Of a stretch of 43,597 nt of DNA, positions 1 to 7,501 are shown one piece after another. Origin of the DNA: a virus. The stretch is taken from positions 1 to 43,597 of the IMG/VR virus record IMGVR_UViG_3300011440_000016; one strand, written 5' to 3'. Both the position numbers and the translations under genes were made by a program. Under the pieces are notes generated by a model. That model ran no database searches. It had not been told where the DNA came from and worked only from the letters and a program-made list of their open reading frames with translations. Every line of letters starts with the position of its first letter. The first letter of the stretch is position 1.

Positions 1-123
1 CGTCAGATTCGGAGAACGGTTCTTTGTACGGTGCCATTTCATTTTCCTCCTTGTTTGTGCGATGCCGATTAGCATCCCCGCCTACACAATCCGCCATCGA
101 ATTGTGTAGGGTCGGGATACCTA
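1..123. repeat. Left copy of 123-bp terminal direct repeat
   Basis: Bases 1-123 are identical to 43475-43597. The copy begins inside the coding region of the small leftward gene at 43317-43511, so 1-37 is a truncated 5' end of that gene (start codon complement at 35-37). It ends in the intergenic hairpin region before the gene at 128-484. It may be a true direct terminal repeat of the virion DNA, or an assembly overlap from a circular or circularly permuted genome. The unique length would then be 43474 bp. Confidence 0.95.
74..118 (-). other. Long imperfect hairpin in leader between two leftward genes
   Basis: CCTACACAAT (81-90) is perfectly complementary to ATTGTGTAGG (101-110) with a 10-nt loop. 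The stem extends outward with imperfect ATCCCCG (74-80) pairing to TCGGGAT (112-118). It sits between the stop of the gene at 128-484 and the ribosome binding site of the gene that starts at 37 (equivalent to 43511), so it may act as an attenuator or processing site. There is no clear T-run, so a classical terminator is not supported. Confidence 0.6.
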
Positions 124-127
124 CCGA

Positions 128-484
128 CTACAGAGCGTCGAAGACTTCGTCCACCGACTTAACGGCGGGCTTACGTCCCGGCGTTGCCGAATCCGGTGCT
201 CTGCGTGCTCGAATGGATTCGATCGACAAATCGACCGAGCCGTCATCGTGTCCGTCCCAAATGGTCGAGTCGAACACGGGCTGCAACTTTGACCGCACCG
301 AGTTGATCTTGTCCATCGTCTCCCGAAGTTCTGTCTGGTCGGACAAACTCCACTTCGTCCAGGTCTTCCCGGAAACGACCGGGTAGAGTTGCACGAACAT
401 GAACTTGAGAGATTCCATAATCTCGTCGAAGCTCACCTCCGCCTGAGTCTCGACGGCAACTGCCGTCACGTTCGTATCTGTCAC
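128..484 (-). CDS. Hypothetical protein, 118 aa
   Basis: I do not recognise the family. The GTG start at 484 is chosen because AAGGAGG lies 9 nt upstream; the upstream ATG at 529 has no such site. The protein has an acidic-amphipathic central part (EIMESLKFMFVQL, KWSLSDQTELRETMDKI) and a basic Arg/Pro/Ala-rich C-terminal third ending VDEVFDAL. A promoter-like TTGACT-N18-CATACT lies just upstream. On the circular map it is the first gene of a leftward group continuing with 43317-43511 and 43192-43317. Base composition is more GC-rich than the rest of the genome by eye. Confidence 0.8.
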   Translation of the reverse strand: MTDTNVTAVAVETQAEVSFDEIMESLKFMFVQLYPVVSGKTWTKWSLSDQTELRETMDKINSVRSKLQPVFDSTIWDGHDDGSVDLSIESIRARRAPDSATPGRKPAVKSVDEVFDAL

Positions 485-533
485 TTTCGTGAACCTCCTT
501 GTCTCCTGGTCGGGAATCTCCCGGCCCAAGTAC

Positions 534-563
534 AGTATGCGCAGAATGTCCGTCGAGAGTCAA
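534..563 (-). promoter_or_regulatory. Leftward promoter for the 128-484 group
   Basis: Read on the minus strand: TTGACT (563-558), an 18-nt spacer, then CATACT (539-534). This would give a short leader of about 40 nt containing AAGGAGG ahead of the GTG at 484. The spacing matches the other promoter candidates in this genome. Confidence 0.6.
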
Positions 564-608
564 GATGTTTCGACAAAGTTCCCGAGGAATTTAAACGTAC
601 GTTCGATA

Positions 609-690
609 TAGGATCTTGTAAGCATAGGTTAGCTACGGCATAGGATTACAAGTACCTATGCTAGCTACGGCCTAGGATCTTGTGAGCATA
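609..690. repeat. Interleaved direct and inverted repeats in divergent control region
   Basis: TAGGATCTTGTAAGCATA (609-626) recurs as TAGGATCTTGTGAGCATA (673-690). TAGCTACGGCATAGGAT (630-646) recurs as TAGCTACGGCCTAGGAT (662-678). Between them ATTACAAGTACCTATGC (644-660) is a rough inverted copy of the CTTGTAAGCATAGG part. The block lies between the leftward promoter at 534-563 and the rightward late promoter at 975-1003, so it is a good candidate operator array. From 691 to 890 I see no gene, only AT-rich sequence. Confidence 0.7.
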
Positions 691-890
691 TGCACCTGAG
701 TTAGTTATGATTAACCTACCTTGTAAGGTGGACCTCTCGTTTTTTGTAAAGCCCCCTTAACATTATGCAGAAAGGCGACCTTATACGGCATGTTAATGTA
801 CCCTAACGGATTGATCCCCGTTATGCGACTAAAGGAATCTTGATTTCTTTAGAAACTCCTAGAAAAATAGAAAATCCTCTCTGAGCAGAA

Positions 891-940
891 AGGATTTCTT
901 CAAAATCTACCAAGCCTTAAGGATTTCTTCGAAATCTACC
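891..940. repeat. Paired 21-bp repeats, likely operator sites of the late promoter
   Basis: AGGATTTCTTCAAAATCTACC (891-911) and AGGATTTCTTCGAAATCTACC (920-940) differ at one base and are spaced 29 bp apart. Each contains a short dyad, GATTTC-TTC-GAAATC in the second copy. A weaker third relative, GATTTCTTTAGAAAC, is near 842-856. They end 34 bp upstream of the -35 box of the terminase promoter, an upstream position typical of regulator sites. Confidence 0.65.
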
Positions 941-974
941 TGGAAGGAATCTTTTATCCCAGAAAATTTTTGAT

Positions 975-1003
975 TTGTCTTCTTAGAGCAGACAAGCTAT
1001 CTT
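975..1003 (+). promoter_or_regulatory. Leaderless late promoter for the structural operon
   Basis: TTGTCT (975-980), a 17-nt spacer, then TATCTT (998-1003). Only 6 nt separate the -10 box from the GTG at 1010, so transcription would begin at or next to the start codon. No Shine-Dalgarno sequence precedes that GTG. The geometry repeats at 15202-15238 (+). Confidence 0.65.
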
Positions 1004-1009
1004 GTAAAA

Positions 1010-1816
1010 GTGAAGACTCGTATGAACAAGAATCAAAAGCTTGTAGAAGATGCGAAAGGATTCTTAGATGGACTCAAAGCCTTTCATCAAAAAGAAGACA
1101 AAGAAGATAATTCTTCAGAGGTTCCATCCCCGCCAATCGCGTTTAAGAGGACACCAGGTAACTGGCCCTCAAAGGAAACGCCTAAGATCGACTTTCATCC
1201 CCAATCCGACTTTCGCTCACAGTTCATTACCTTTGTCGAAGTCCACTTCTTCCTTCATAAGCGTCTTCCTTCCAAAAAGGAAGCCGAAAACAAATTCGGG
1301 AAGATAACTTTCCAGCAATGGGATGATCTGACCCTGTCAACACAGGAAAGTCTTTCTAATAGAGGGATTACTCCGTATGAAACTCCCATCGGCTACTTGG
1401 AGCCTAATTTCGTTCTAGCCTGTAACCTTTTATCTTCCCCTCATAAAGGAATGAGCGTATCTGCTCGTCTTAAAGAGGCAGGTCTTTCTACTACTCAGTG
1501 GCAAAACCTGCTAAGGCAGGAAGATCATCGAAAGTATTGGCAGGATAAGATAGATTCTATCTTCGATGAAGACGTAGTTGCAGACTCTAAGAGGGCTCTA
1601 GCGGAACTAGTAGCTAGGAACGACCTACCTACTATTAAGTACGTTAACGAAATGAAGTCTATCTACCGCCCTAACGATTCTAATCAAACAATTCTGACGA
1701 TGTTGCAAGTTATCATCGACATCGTAGCTATGCACGTGACCCCCGAAGTTTTAGGTAAGATCGCAAATCAGTTACAGGAATCTAACATCATCGAAACGAA
1801 AGAATTGAGCGCATGA
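1010..1816 (+). CDS. Terminase small subunit-like protein, 268 aa
   Basis: First gene of the rightward operon, two genes upstream of the large terminase. Small terminases recognise phage DNA and feed it to the large subunit. The central segment (about residues 145-215: SARLKEAGLSTTQWQNLLR, HRKYWQDKI, ALAELVARNDLPTIKYV) resembles the HTH-containing small-terminase type. Its N-terminus is Lys/Glu-rich and probably disordered. The GTG start at 1010 lies 6 nt after a -10 box (leaderless); an ATG at 1022 is an alternative. The assignment rests on position and the HTH-like pattern, not on a diagnostic motif. Confidence 0.6.
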   Translation: MKTRMNKNQKLVEDAKGFLDGLKAFHQKEDKEDNSSEVPSPPIAFKRTPGNWPSKETPKIDFHPQSDFRSQFITFVEVHFFLHKRLPSKKEAENKFGKITFQQWDDLTLSTQESLSNRGITPYETPIGYLEPNFVLACNLLSSPHKGMSVSARLKEAGLSTTQWQNLLRQEDHRKYWQDKIDSIFDEDVVADSKRALAELVARNDLPTIKYVNEMKSIYRPNDSNQTILTMLQVIIDIVAMHVTPEVLGKIANQLQESNIIETKELSA

Positions 1817-2436
1817 ATTATTTAACTAGAGATACTTGGACTAGCAGACTTCCTTGGTCTTCTACTAGAGGGGACACCTTTGAAGGAATGCCCTTCTTTG
1901 AGGGGCTACCTGTAGGTGTAGAATTCGTCGCCCTTGGGCGAGAAACTCTTTACGTCAAGCAAGATCCTACAGAAGTCTTGAACATGCTTCTGAAAGAAAC
2001 TAATCAGACTGGCCTATCAGATATTCCGTATAATTACGCAATCGCTCAGAATCGAACTGGCGTTTTCGTAGTTCGTGGAGGAATTACCAAATGCCCCTCT
2101 ACGAAGAAGTTACGAGTTCTGATGCTAATTGGGAAGCACGAAGAGCCTACTGACTGCTTAAAGGATAACCAGCTTCTAGTCCTAGGAAGTAGCAACCCTC
2201 CACCTCTTAACCCGATGTTTCCAGGAGATTCCTCTATCCACGTCTTCAACTTAATTGAATTCTTAGCTTCCAGAGGACTTTATAAGGCTCGAAACGACGG
2301 AGTCTACGGAGCCTTCTGCACACAAGCTGTTCATCAATTGCAGATCATATTAGACAATCCGCAAATTGACGGCAATTACGATACATCTCTGATAGATAGA
2401 CTATGCCAAACCGAACTGACGAGCCAATCTCATTAG
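1813..2436 (+). CDS. Degenerate amidase-2/PGRP-fold protein, 207 aa
   Basis: Overlaps the preceding stop (ATGA) and the large terminase start by 34 nt. The pattern is like an N-acetylmuramoyl-L-alanine amidase (Amidase_2/PGRP): RDTWTSRLP near the N-terminus, then GLSDIPYNYAIAQN-G-FVVRGG (usual GW.DI.YNF.I...G.IYEGRG), then VLMLIGKHEEPTD...QLLVL (usual GI.IGNFE..PT..Q). The zinc-ligand histidines expected after the first strand and before the IG motif are not apparent, so it may not be catalytic. Alternatives are a cell-wall-binding or regulatory role, or a structural protein with only superficial similarity. Its position between the terminase genes is unusual. Confidence 0.45.
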   Translation: MNYLTRDTWTSRLPWSSTRGDTFEGMPFFEGLPVGVEFVALGRETLYVKQDPTEVLNMLLKETNQTGLSDIPYNYAIAQNRTGVFVVRGGITKCPSTKKLRVLMLIGKHEEPTDCLKDNQLLVLGSSNPPPLNPMFPGDSSIHVFNLIEFLASRGLYKARNDGVYGAFCTQAVHQLQIILDNPQIDGNYDTSLIDRLCQTELTSQSH

Positions 2437-3917
2437 GCCAAGTAGCCTTACTTGCAGAAGAGATGCTCCGACGAGCATCTATTTCTCCTGGCCTAGTAGC
2501 TTACAACCCGCATGAGAAACAGGTAGCCTTTCATAAAAGCCTAGAGAAGGAAAAGCTTTTCATAGGTGGAAACAGATCAGGCAAAACTGTAGGTTCTGTC
2601 TGCGAAGATTTAATGTGGCTTACCGGGAACCACAGGTTCCGAGACGATATTCCTACCCCCTGTAGGGGTCGAATAGTCGCAGTCGATATTGAAGACGGCG
2701 TAAAGAAGATCATTCTACCAGAATTGGCAAAATGGACACCTCGAAGCTTTCTCATCAACGATTCTTGGGAAGACTCTTACGACAGGCAGAGCCGTACTCT
2801 AACTTTGAACAACGGCTCCTTCGTAGAACTTATGAGCTACGAGCAGGACGTGGGAAAGTTCGCAGGAACTTCCAGACACTTCATTCATTTCGACGAAGAA
2901 CCTCCCAAAGACATTTACGACGAATGCTTGATGCGTCTCATAGACACAGACGGATCTTATTGGATCTCTATGACGCCGTTAATTGAAATGAGCTGGGTAA
3001 AAACTCAGATTTATGAACCCTGGGAAGCAGGCGATCAGAGTATTTTCGTGATACAAGTAGACACAGAAGATAACCCGCATGTTCCAGCCTCTTCTCTAGA
3101 TAGACTTACCAGGGGACTTTCGGAAGAAGAAAGGGCTGCCAGAACTAAGGGCGTCTTTATTACCCATACCGGTCTTGTCTACCAGGGAACTTTTTCGGCT
3201 AAGTCTTATTTGGAGGGAGGAAACGTTGTTCCAGATTTCGTTGGATCACACCTATTTCAAGATTTTGTCAAAGGTTGGGGACATTTTACTTGCATGGATC
3301 ACGGTTTTTCTAATCCTACTGTATTTCTTTTTTGCTGCTTTAATGAATACGGCGTCATCATTGCATACGACGAGATTTACCTCAATAGAACGACGGTCAA
3401 AGACCTAGCTCAGATCTATAGACAACGAGTTGAAACACTAGGCGTCGAGCCGATATATTGCGTAGGAGACCCTAGTAACTTAACGAGAACGGAAGCGATT
3501 ACTGGCACCACCATTCAATCGGAGTATATGGAACACGGTGTTGCTATAGCTCTCGGTCACAAAGACGTGAACGCTGGAATAGTTCGATGCCAGAATCGCT
3601 TTCAAATGAAGAAGCTCTTCATATCTGAGCGCTGTAGGCATACTCTAAAAGAAATATCCAACTATAGATGGGATCGCTTCTCATCTTCCAAGATAGCCGC
3701 AAGAAGGAATCAGAAAGAGACACCTCTTAAGAAGGACGATCATTGCATGGATGCCTTAAGGTACGGTGTAATGTCTCGGCCCGCATTAGAAGGTGAAGAA
3801 GATTTGAAGCCTTTCAACTTCTTGAACGTTCCAGAAGCTGGTTTGAAGGATATGGATTACGAACTTTGCTTTTCGCAACCAGAAAGCTACGACGAAAACT
3901 TAGGAATTGAGTGGTAA
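2403..3917 (+). CDS. terL: Terminase large subunit, 504 aa
   Basis: ATP-driven packaging motor with a C-terminal nuclease. The Walker A motif GGNRSGKT lies near residues 56-63 and Walker B FIHFDEEPP (catalytic Glu next to Asp) near 160-168. The coupling segment ISMTPL follows near 190. The C-terminal RNase H-like nuclease domain includes HFTCMDHGFSNPT (first Asp), YDEIY, GDPSN and a late KKDDHCMDALRYG, the usual last metal ligand. Length is typical. The ATG at 2403 overlaps the previous gene, and the stop overlaps the next start as TAATG. This is the most certain assignment of the packaging module. Confidence 0.96.
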   Translation: MPNRTDEPISLGQVALLAEEMLRRASISPGLVAYNPHEKQVAFHKSLEKEKLFIGGNRSGKTVGSVCEDLMWLTGNHRFRDDIPTPCRGRIVAVDIEDGVKKIILPELAKWTPRSFLINDSWEDSYDRQSRTLTLNNGSFVELMSYEQDVGKFAGTSRHFIHFDEEPPKDIYDECLMRLIDTDGSYWISMTPLIEMSWVKTQIYEPWEAGDQSIFVIQVDTEDNPHVPASSLDRLTRGLSEEERAARTKGVFITHTGLVYQGTFSAKSYLEGGNVVPDFVGSHLFQDFVKGWGHFTCMDHGFSNPTVFLFCCFNEYGVIIAYDEIYLNRTTVKDLAQIYRQRVETLGVEPIYCVGDPSNLTRTEAITGTTIQSEYMEHGVAIALGHKDVNAGIVRCQNRFQMKKLFISERCRHTLKEISNYRWDRFSSSKIAARRNQKETPLKKDDHCMDALRYGVMSRPALEGEEDLKPFNFLNVPEAGLKDMDYELCFSQPESYDENLGIEW

Positions 3918-4099
3918 TGCCAGAGAAAATGGAACTTCCAGAATTTACTCCGCCCGAAGGATGCACATACAACAGAGATGAAGACCCTTCGGGAACGATC
4001 CATGAGATTTGGTATTCTTATCCTGGTGGAGAGCTTGTAGCCGAACGTAAAACTGGGAAAGACGGCAGAGTTCAAATTACAAGGAATCCGATAGGATAG
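3917..4099 (+). CDS. Hypothetical small protein, 60 aa
   Basis: Starts by TAATG overlap with the terminase stop (ATG at 3917; a GTG at 3911 is possible). The sequence is charged and aromatic (MPEKMELPEF, HEIWYSYPGGELVAE, VQITRNPIG). I do not recognise it. Tight coupling to terL suggests co-expression with the packaging genes. Confidence 0.75.
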   Translation: MPEKMELPEFTPPEGCTYNRDEDPSGTIHEIWYSYPGGELVAERKTGKDGRVQITRNPIG

Positions 4100-4107
4100 G
4101 AGTTGAG

Positions 4108-4185
4108 ATGGTAGCGGGTAGAAGTGGTGGCTGGCTTAGAAGGTTGTGGGATAAGATTATGAATAAGGATAAGGTCAAGAAGTGA
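4108..4185 (+). CDS. Tiny basic protein with VAGRSGGW signature, 25 aa
   Basis: ATG at 4108 follows AGGAGTTGAG, a good ribosome binding site (AGGAG, 4 nt spacing). The peptide begins MVAGRSGGWLRRLWDK and is Lys-rich at the end. The same VAGRSGGW octapeptide recurs in an 11-codon ORF at 5182-5217, just before the portal gene. The stop overlaps the GTG of the next gene as GTGA. The function is unknown. Confidence 0.6.
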   Translation: MVAGRSGGWLRRLWDKIMNKDKVKK

Positions 4186-4655
4186 CCATCGTTATGGGGA
4201 AGCCTACGTTTCCGCCTTATATTTGTATTGAGTGCGGTATGCAGGATCAACGTAAGTGGTTTGTCGATCTTCAAATTCAGATCGATCTACATTTCAATCC
4301 CGTTATGAACGGGGTAATCTATCTTTGCAATCTTTGCTTCGACGCCAAAGTTCTAGACACTCTCAGACAAGCACAAGCATACGAAGGTATTACGTACGAC
4401 GGAGAAACGCCTACCTATGAAAATAAGAAGGAGTTACTCACAGAAATAGAATTTGAGGAACAACATGACGAACCTGAACCAGACACCGGAACAGTTCGTG
4501 ATCCAATCCCAAGCAGAATTAATCCAAGCGCTTCAATCTTCGATGAAGATAGTGCTGGATCTGAATCAGAGTCTACAGATGACTCTGATGGCGAAAGAAA
4601 ACCCCTATCCGAATTTAGAACCTTCTTCGGAGGAAAATCCCGACAGGGAGTCTGA
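4182..4655 (+). CDS. Zinc-ribbon-like protein with acidic disordered tail, 157 aa
   Basis: Two Cys pairs, CIEC near residue 15 and CNLC near 49, suggest a zinc-binding N-terminal domain. The C-terminal half is acidic and Ser-rich (EDSAGSESESTDDSDGE). The start is GTG at 4182 (overlap with the preceding stop) or ATG at 4194. From 4465 the gene is overlapped in another frame by a second ORF with its own ribosome binding site, so the C-terminal part should be treated with caution. I do not recognise the family. Confidence 0.7.
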   Translation: MTIVMGKPTFPPYICIECGMQDQRKWFVDLQIQIDLHFNPVMNGVIYLCNLCFDAKVLDTLRQAQAYEGITYDGETPTYENKKELLTEIEFEEQHDEPEPDTGTVRDPIPSRINPSASIFDEDSAGSESESTDDSDGERKPLSEFRTFFGGKSRQGV

Positions 4656-4743
4656 CGAAGATATTGATACGGAATGGGCAATAAAGTTTGCACAAATGGA
4701 GGCAAATGATGTCAGCAACAGCAACGAAGACGAGCGATCTTGA
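4465..4743 (+). CDS. Overlapping small protein, 92 aa
   Basis: Starts at ATG 4465 after GAGGAACAAC, about 190 nt inside the preceding gene in a different frame. The N-terminal half is Gln/Leu-rich and probably helical (QSQAELIQALQSSMKIVLD). The C-terminal half is acidic (EENPDRESDEDIDTEW). It runs into the start region of the gene at 4709. The good ribosome binding site and natural-looking composition argue that both overlapping frames are used. The function is unknown. Confidence 0.6.
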   Translation: MTNLNQTPEQFVIQSQAELIQALQSSMKIVLDLNQSLQMTLMAKENPYPNLEPSSEENPDRESDEDIDTEWAIKFAQMEANDVSNSNEDERS

Positions 4744-5185
4744 CGACGTTCGTGCACGTCTTGCAATTAAGACGCCGCAGGACGCCGTTGTAGCATTTCT
4801 TCGAGAAGAAATTGAGGAAGATGATTTCCGTGAGGAACTCGGACGCTTCGGTACTCTTCCAGGGGATCTTGCAACGATGGTTCGTGTCACAGTAGATAGA
4901 CCGGATGCCGCTTTCAGAAGGACTATCCCGGCAGACCTTATGGAGCCAGTTCTTCCACCCGAAGACTCTCTTGCGGTCCACGAAAAGCAGGTAGCAGAAA
5001 AGCAAGCCCTTAGGGACGAAGCTACTGAACTTGCAAAGAAAGACAAGACACGAGAAGAGACAGTCAAGCGTGAGACTCCCGAATTTCGGGATGAACTCGC
5101 CGCCAAGCACATTACGGACCCGCTTGCGGACGTTCGTAAAAGTGACAAAAAGTCCGGCGACGAAACTAGAAAGGCAAACGCATGA
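4709..5185 (+). CDS. Hypothetical charged protein upstream of portal, 158 aa
   Basis: The ATG at 4709 has GGAGG 6 nt upstream; an adjacent ATG at 4706 is possible. The first half is compact (DDVRARLAIKTPQDAVVAFL, GTLPGDLATMVRVTVDRPDAAFRR). The second half is a long charged helix with many KK, EE and DK pairs, likely coiled coil. I do not recognise the family; its position between terminase and portal suggests a minor head role. The stop overlaps the next tiny ORF as ATGA. Confidence 0.75.
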   Translation: MSATATKTSDLDDVRARLAIKTPQDAVVAFLREEIEEDDFREELGRFGTLPGDLATMVRVTVDRPDAAFRRTIPADLMEPVLPPEDSLAVHEKQVAEKQALRDEATELAKKDKTREETVKRETPEFRDELAAKHITDPLADVRKSDKKSGDETRKANA

Positions 5186-5217
5186 CAAAGGTAGCAGGCC
5201 GCTCAGGCGGCTGGTAA
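5182..5217 (+). CDS. Eleven-residue ORF MTKVAGRSGGW
   Basis: ATG overlaps the preceding TGA (ATGA), and the stop is 7 nt before the portal ATG, which has no obvious Shine-Dalgarno of its own. It repeats the VAGRSGGW sequence of the 25-aa ORF at 4108. It may be a coupling leader peptide or a small conserved peptide. It is too short to be sure. Confidence 0.35.
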   Translation: MTKVAGRSGGW

Positions 5218-5224
5218 ACAAAAA

Positions 5225-7501
5225 ATGGTAGACGTTCTGTTGACAGGTTCGGCTGATGCGAATCTCATGCAAAAGTGGGATAGTAAGCTTAAAGCCTGTC
5301 AGCAAGAACGTCTCCGATTCGAGGCTCAATGGCATCGTAATATGCTATTTTACTTTGGTCGGCAATGGATCACTCAGACTAAGACTGCCAACGGGTTTAA
5401 TATCGTTGAAGAGCCTATCGAACATCCGTGGAGAGTTAGACACACTGCCAATCGTATTCTCCGAATAGTTCGTACGGAGCTTACGAAGCTTACAAAAGAA
5501 GAGCCGCAGTATTACTCTATGCCTTCTTCGACGGAACAAAAAGATCGCCTTGCAGCAATGGCGGGGGATGCCATTGCTGAATACACTATTCGGACTAAGT
5601 ATTTCAACAGAAAAAGAACCGAAGCGACTTTATGGGCGCTACTACACGGAACAGGTTTCCTGAAGAATTACTACGATCCGAACAAAAACGACTTGGATGG
5701 AATGCCCGGTCGAATTGACTTTGAAGCCGTAACGGCTCTACATCTTTTCGTAGGAAACCTACAGCAACCTGACCTACAGGAACAAGATTTCGTTTGCCAC
5801 GCTAGGACCATGTCAGCCGAAGCTGCGTATATGTGTTTCGGGGTCGATTGCGAAGCTGATACTTCATCGACGGATATTCTTCTTGACCAAAGATTCACAG
5901 CAGCTGTAGGTATTAACAGTAACCCGAAAGCGGAGAATAAGCAGGTCTACGTTAAGGAATGGTACGTAAAGCCCTGCAAGGATTTCCCTAAGGGCGCTAT
6001 GTTCATCTACGGCAGCGGGAAGATGCTTTATGTATATGAAGCTCCTGAGATTCCTGAACCTTTTATGGAGAGTGAAGGAGAAGATCCGAGTGTCCTTCCT
6101 AGTGAATCTCCAGAAACTGTCGAAATAGAGCCTAGTCGCAACCCTGTAGGTTATAAAGAAAACCCTCTTGCAGAGAATTACATTCCGGGAGCTTCTGTAG
6201 AAGAAGGTCTTAGGAAGTATAATCACGAATTTGGATATCGTCACGGTCGGTTCCCCTTCGCAAAGATCGATCATATTCCTTCTGGAATGTTTTACGCTCG
6301 AAGCGTAATTGAAGCTCTAATTCCTCTACAGAAGGAATACAACAGAACTCGAAGCATTATGCTGGAGCAGCGTAATCTTACTGGAAAGCCACAATGGTGG
6401 TATACACCTGGAGCATTCGATCCAAAGAAGTTTACAGGTAAACCAGGTCTTTTGCTTCCTGTGCATTTGGGATTTGAAGGTCCTAAAGCAATTGAACAAC
6501 CCCCGCTTCCTCCTAATGTTCCTGCGGAACTCGATATTACTGTAAGGGACATGGATGATGCTGCCTCTCAATTCGAGGTAGCTAAAGGAAGGACTCCCCC
6601 AGGTGTCGAAGCAGCATCGGCTATTGCTTATTTGCAGGAAGAAAACGACACGATTCTTTATCACACCGTACAATCCTTGGAAGACGCCGTTCAAGAAACA
6701 GGTGTGCAAGTTCTAGCGAATGTGCATGATTATTGGCCAGAAGAGCGAATCGTTAGAATGACGTCTCGAAACCAATTCATGGAAGTTCGTGAATTCAAGA
6801 AGACTGACCTGAATCCGATTACAGACTTTAGGGTTGAAGCTGGATCAATGGCTCCTAGGTCTACAGCTGCTAAGCAGGCGTTCATTACAGAACTGCTTAA
6901 GCTCGGAGCTATCGATTCTAGTAAAGCTCTTAGATATCTGCAAATGTCTGAGACAAATAAGCTTTATGAAGAGTTGATGTTAGATGTTCGTCATGCTCAA
7001 AGAGAGAACATATATATGTCTGAGGGACAGCGTCTTACAAAGGTTGACATTTCTGCTCCTAAGCCTGAATTGACTCCTGAGATGATGCAGCAACTACAGA
7101 TGATACCGCCTGAACAAGCTCAGCAAATGATGCAACAGCTGCTTGTTCCGCCTAATAAAAAGACGGAGATGCTCGATCCTCTGGGTAAACCTATTCTGCA
7201 ACCTAATCCTGAGACTGGTCAAATGGAACCAGTCATGTATGAGATCACGGTTAACCCCTTTGATGATCATGCGGTGCATGTTGAAGAACACCAAAATTTC
7301 CAAAAGAGCCAAGAATATGAACTTTTATCACCTGAGATTCAGAAGATTATTCAAGACCACGTTGACGAACACAAGATGGAAATTCTTAAAGAACGTAACG
7401 CAATTCAAGCAGATGCAGCAATGAAACAAGAACCAGAAGGTGAAGAAACTGTTCCTCCAAGGGAATTGGAACCTTCTTCTAACGGGCAGCAGGGATATTA
7501 A
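5225..7501 (+). CDS. Portal protein, P22-like, 758 aa
   Basis: Twelve copies form the DNA portal vertex at which the terminase docks. The length (758 aa) and order (terminase, portal, scaffold, capsid) fit the P22-type portal family. The N-terminal WDSKLKACQQERLRFEAQWHRNMLFYFGRQW segment, spanning about residues 14-45, is typical, as is the later LQKEYNRTRSIMLEQRN region near 365. The C-terminal 150 residues are Gln/Met/Pro-rich with a charged helix, as in portal barrels. The stop overlaps the scaffold start (TAATG). Confidence 0.88.
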   Translation: MVDVLLTGSADANLMQKWDSKLKACQQERLRFEAQWHRNMLFYFGRQWITQTKTANGFNIVEEPIEHPWRVRHTANRILRIVRTELTKLTKEEPQYYSMPSSTEQKDRLAAMAGDAIAEYTIRTKYFNRKRTEATLWALLHGTGFLKNYYDPNKNDLDGMPGRIDFEAVTALHLFVGNLQQPDLQEQDFVCHARTMSAEAAYMCFGVDCEADTSSTDILLDQRFTAAVGINSNPKAENKQVYVKEWYVKPCKDFPKGAMFIYGSGKMLYVYEAPEIPEPFMESEGEDPSVLPSESPETVEIEPSRNPVGYKENPLAENYIPGASVEEGLRKYNHEFGYRHGRFPFAKIDHIPSGMFYARSVIEALIPLQKEYNRTRSIMLEQRNLTGKPQWWYTPGAFDPKKFTGKPGLLLPVHLGFEGPKAIEQPPLPPNVPAELDITVRDMDDAASQFEVAKGRTPPGVEAASAIAYLQEENDTILYHTVQSLEDAVQETGVQVLANVHDYWPEERIVRMTSRNQFMEVREFKKTDLNPITDFRVEAGSMAPRSTAAKQAFITELLKLGAIDSSKALRYLQMSETNKLYEELMLDVRHAQRENIYMSEGQRLTKVDISAPKPELTPEMMQQLQMIPPEQAQQMMQQLLVPPNKKTEMLDPLGKPILQPNPETGQMEPVMYEITVNPFDDHAVHVEEHQNFQKSQEYELLSPEIQKIIQDHVDEHKMEILKERNAIQADAAMKQEPEGEETVPPRELEPSSNGQQGY

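Noticed and set aside
24-643. Plus-strand ORFs (120 aa and 84 aa) near the left end
   Set aside because: Opposite the leftward gene at 128-484, without ribosome binding sites; the minus frame has a clear AAGGAGG and GTG start.
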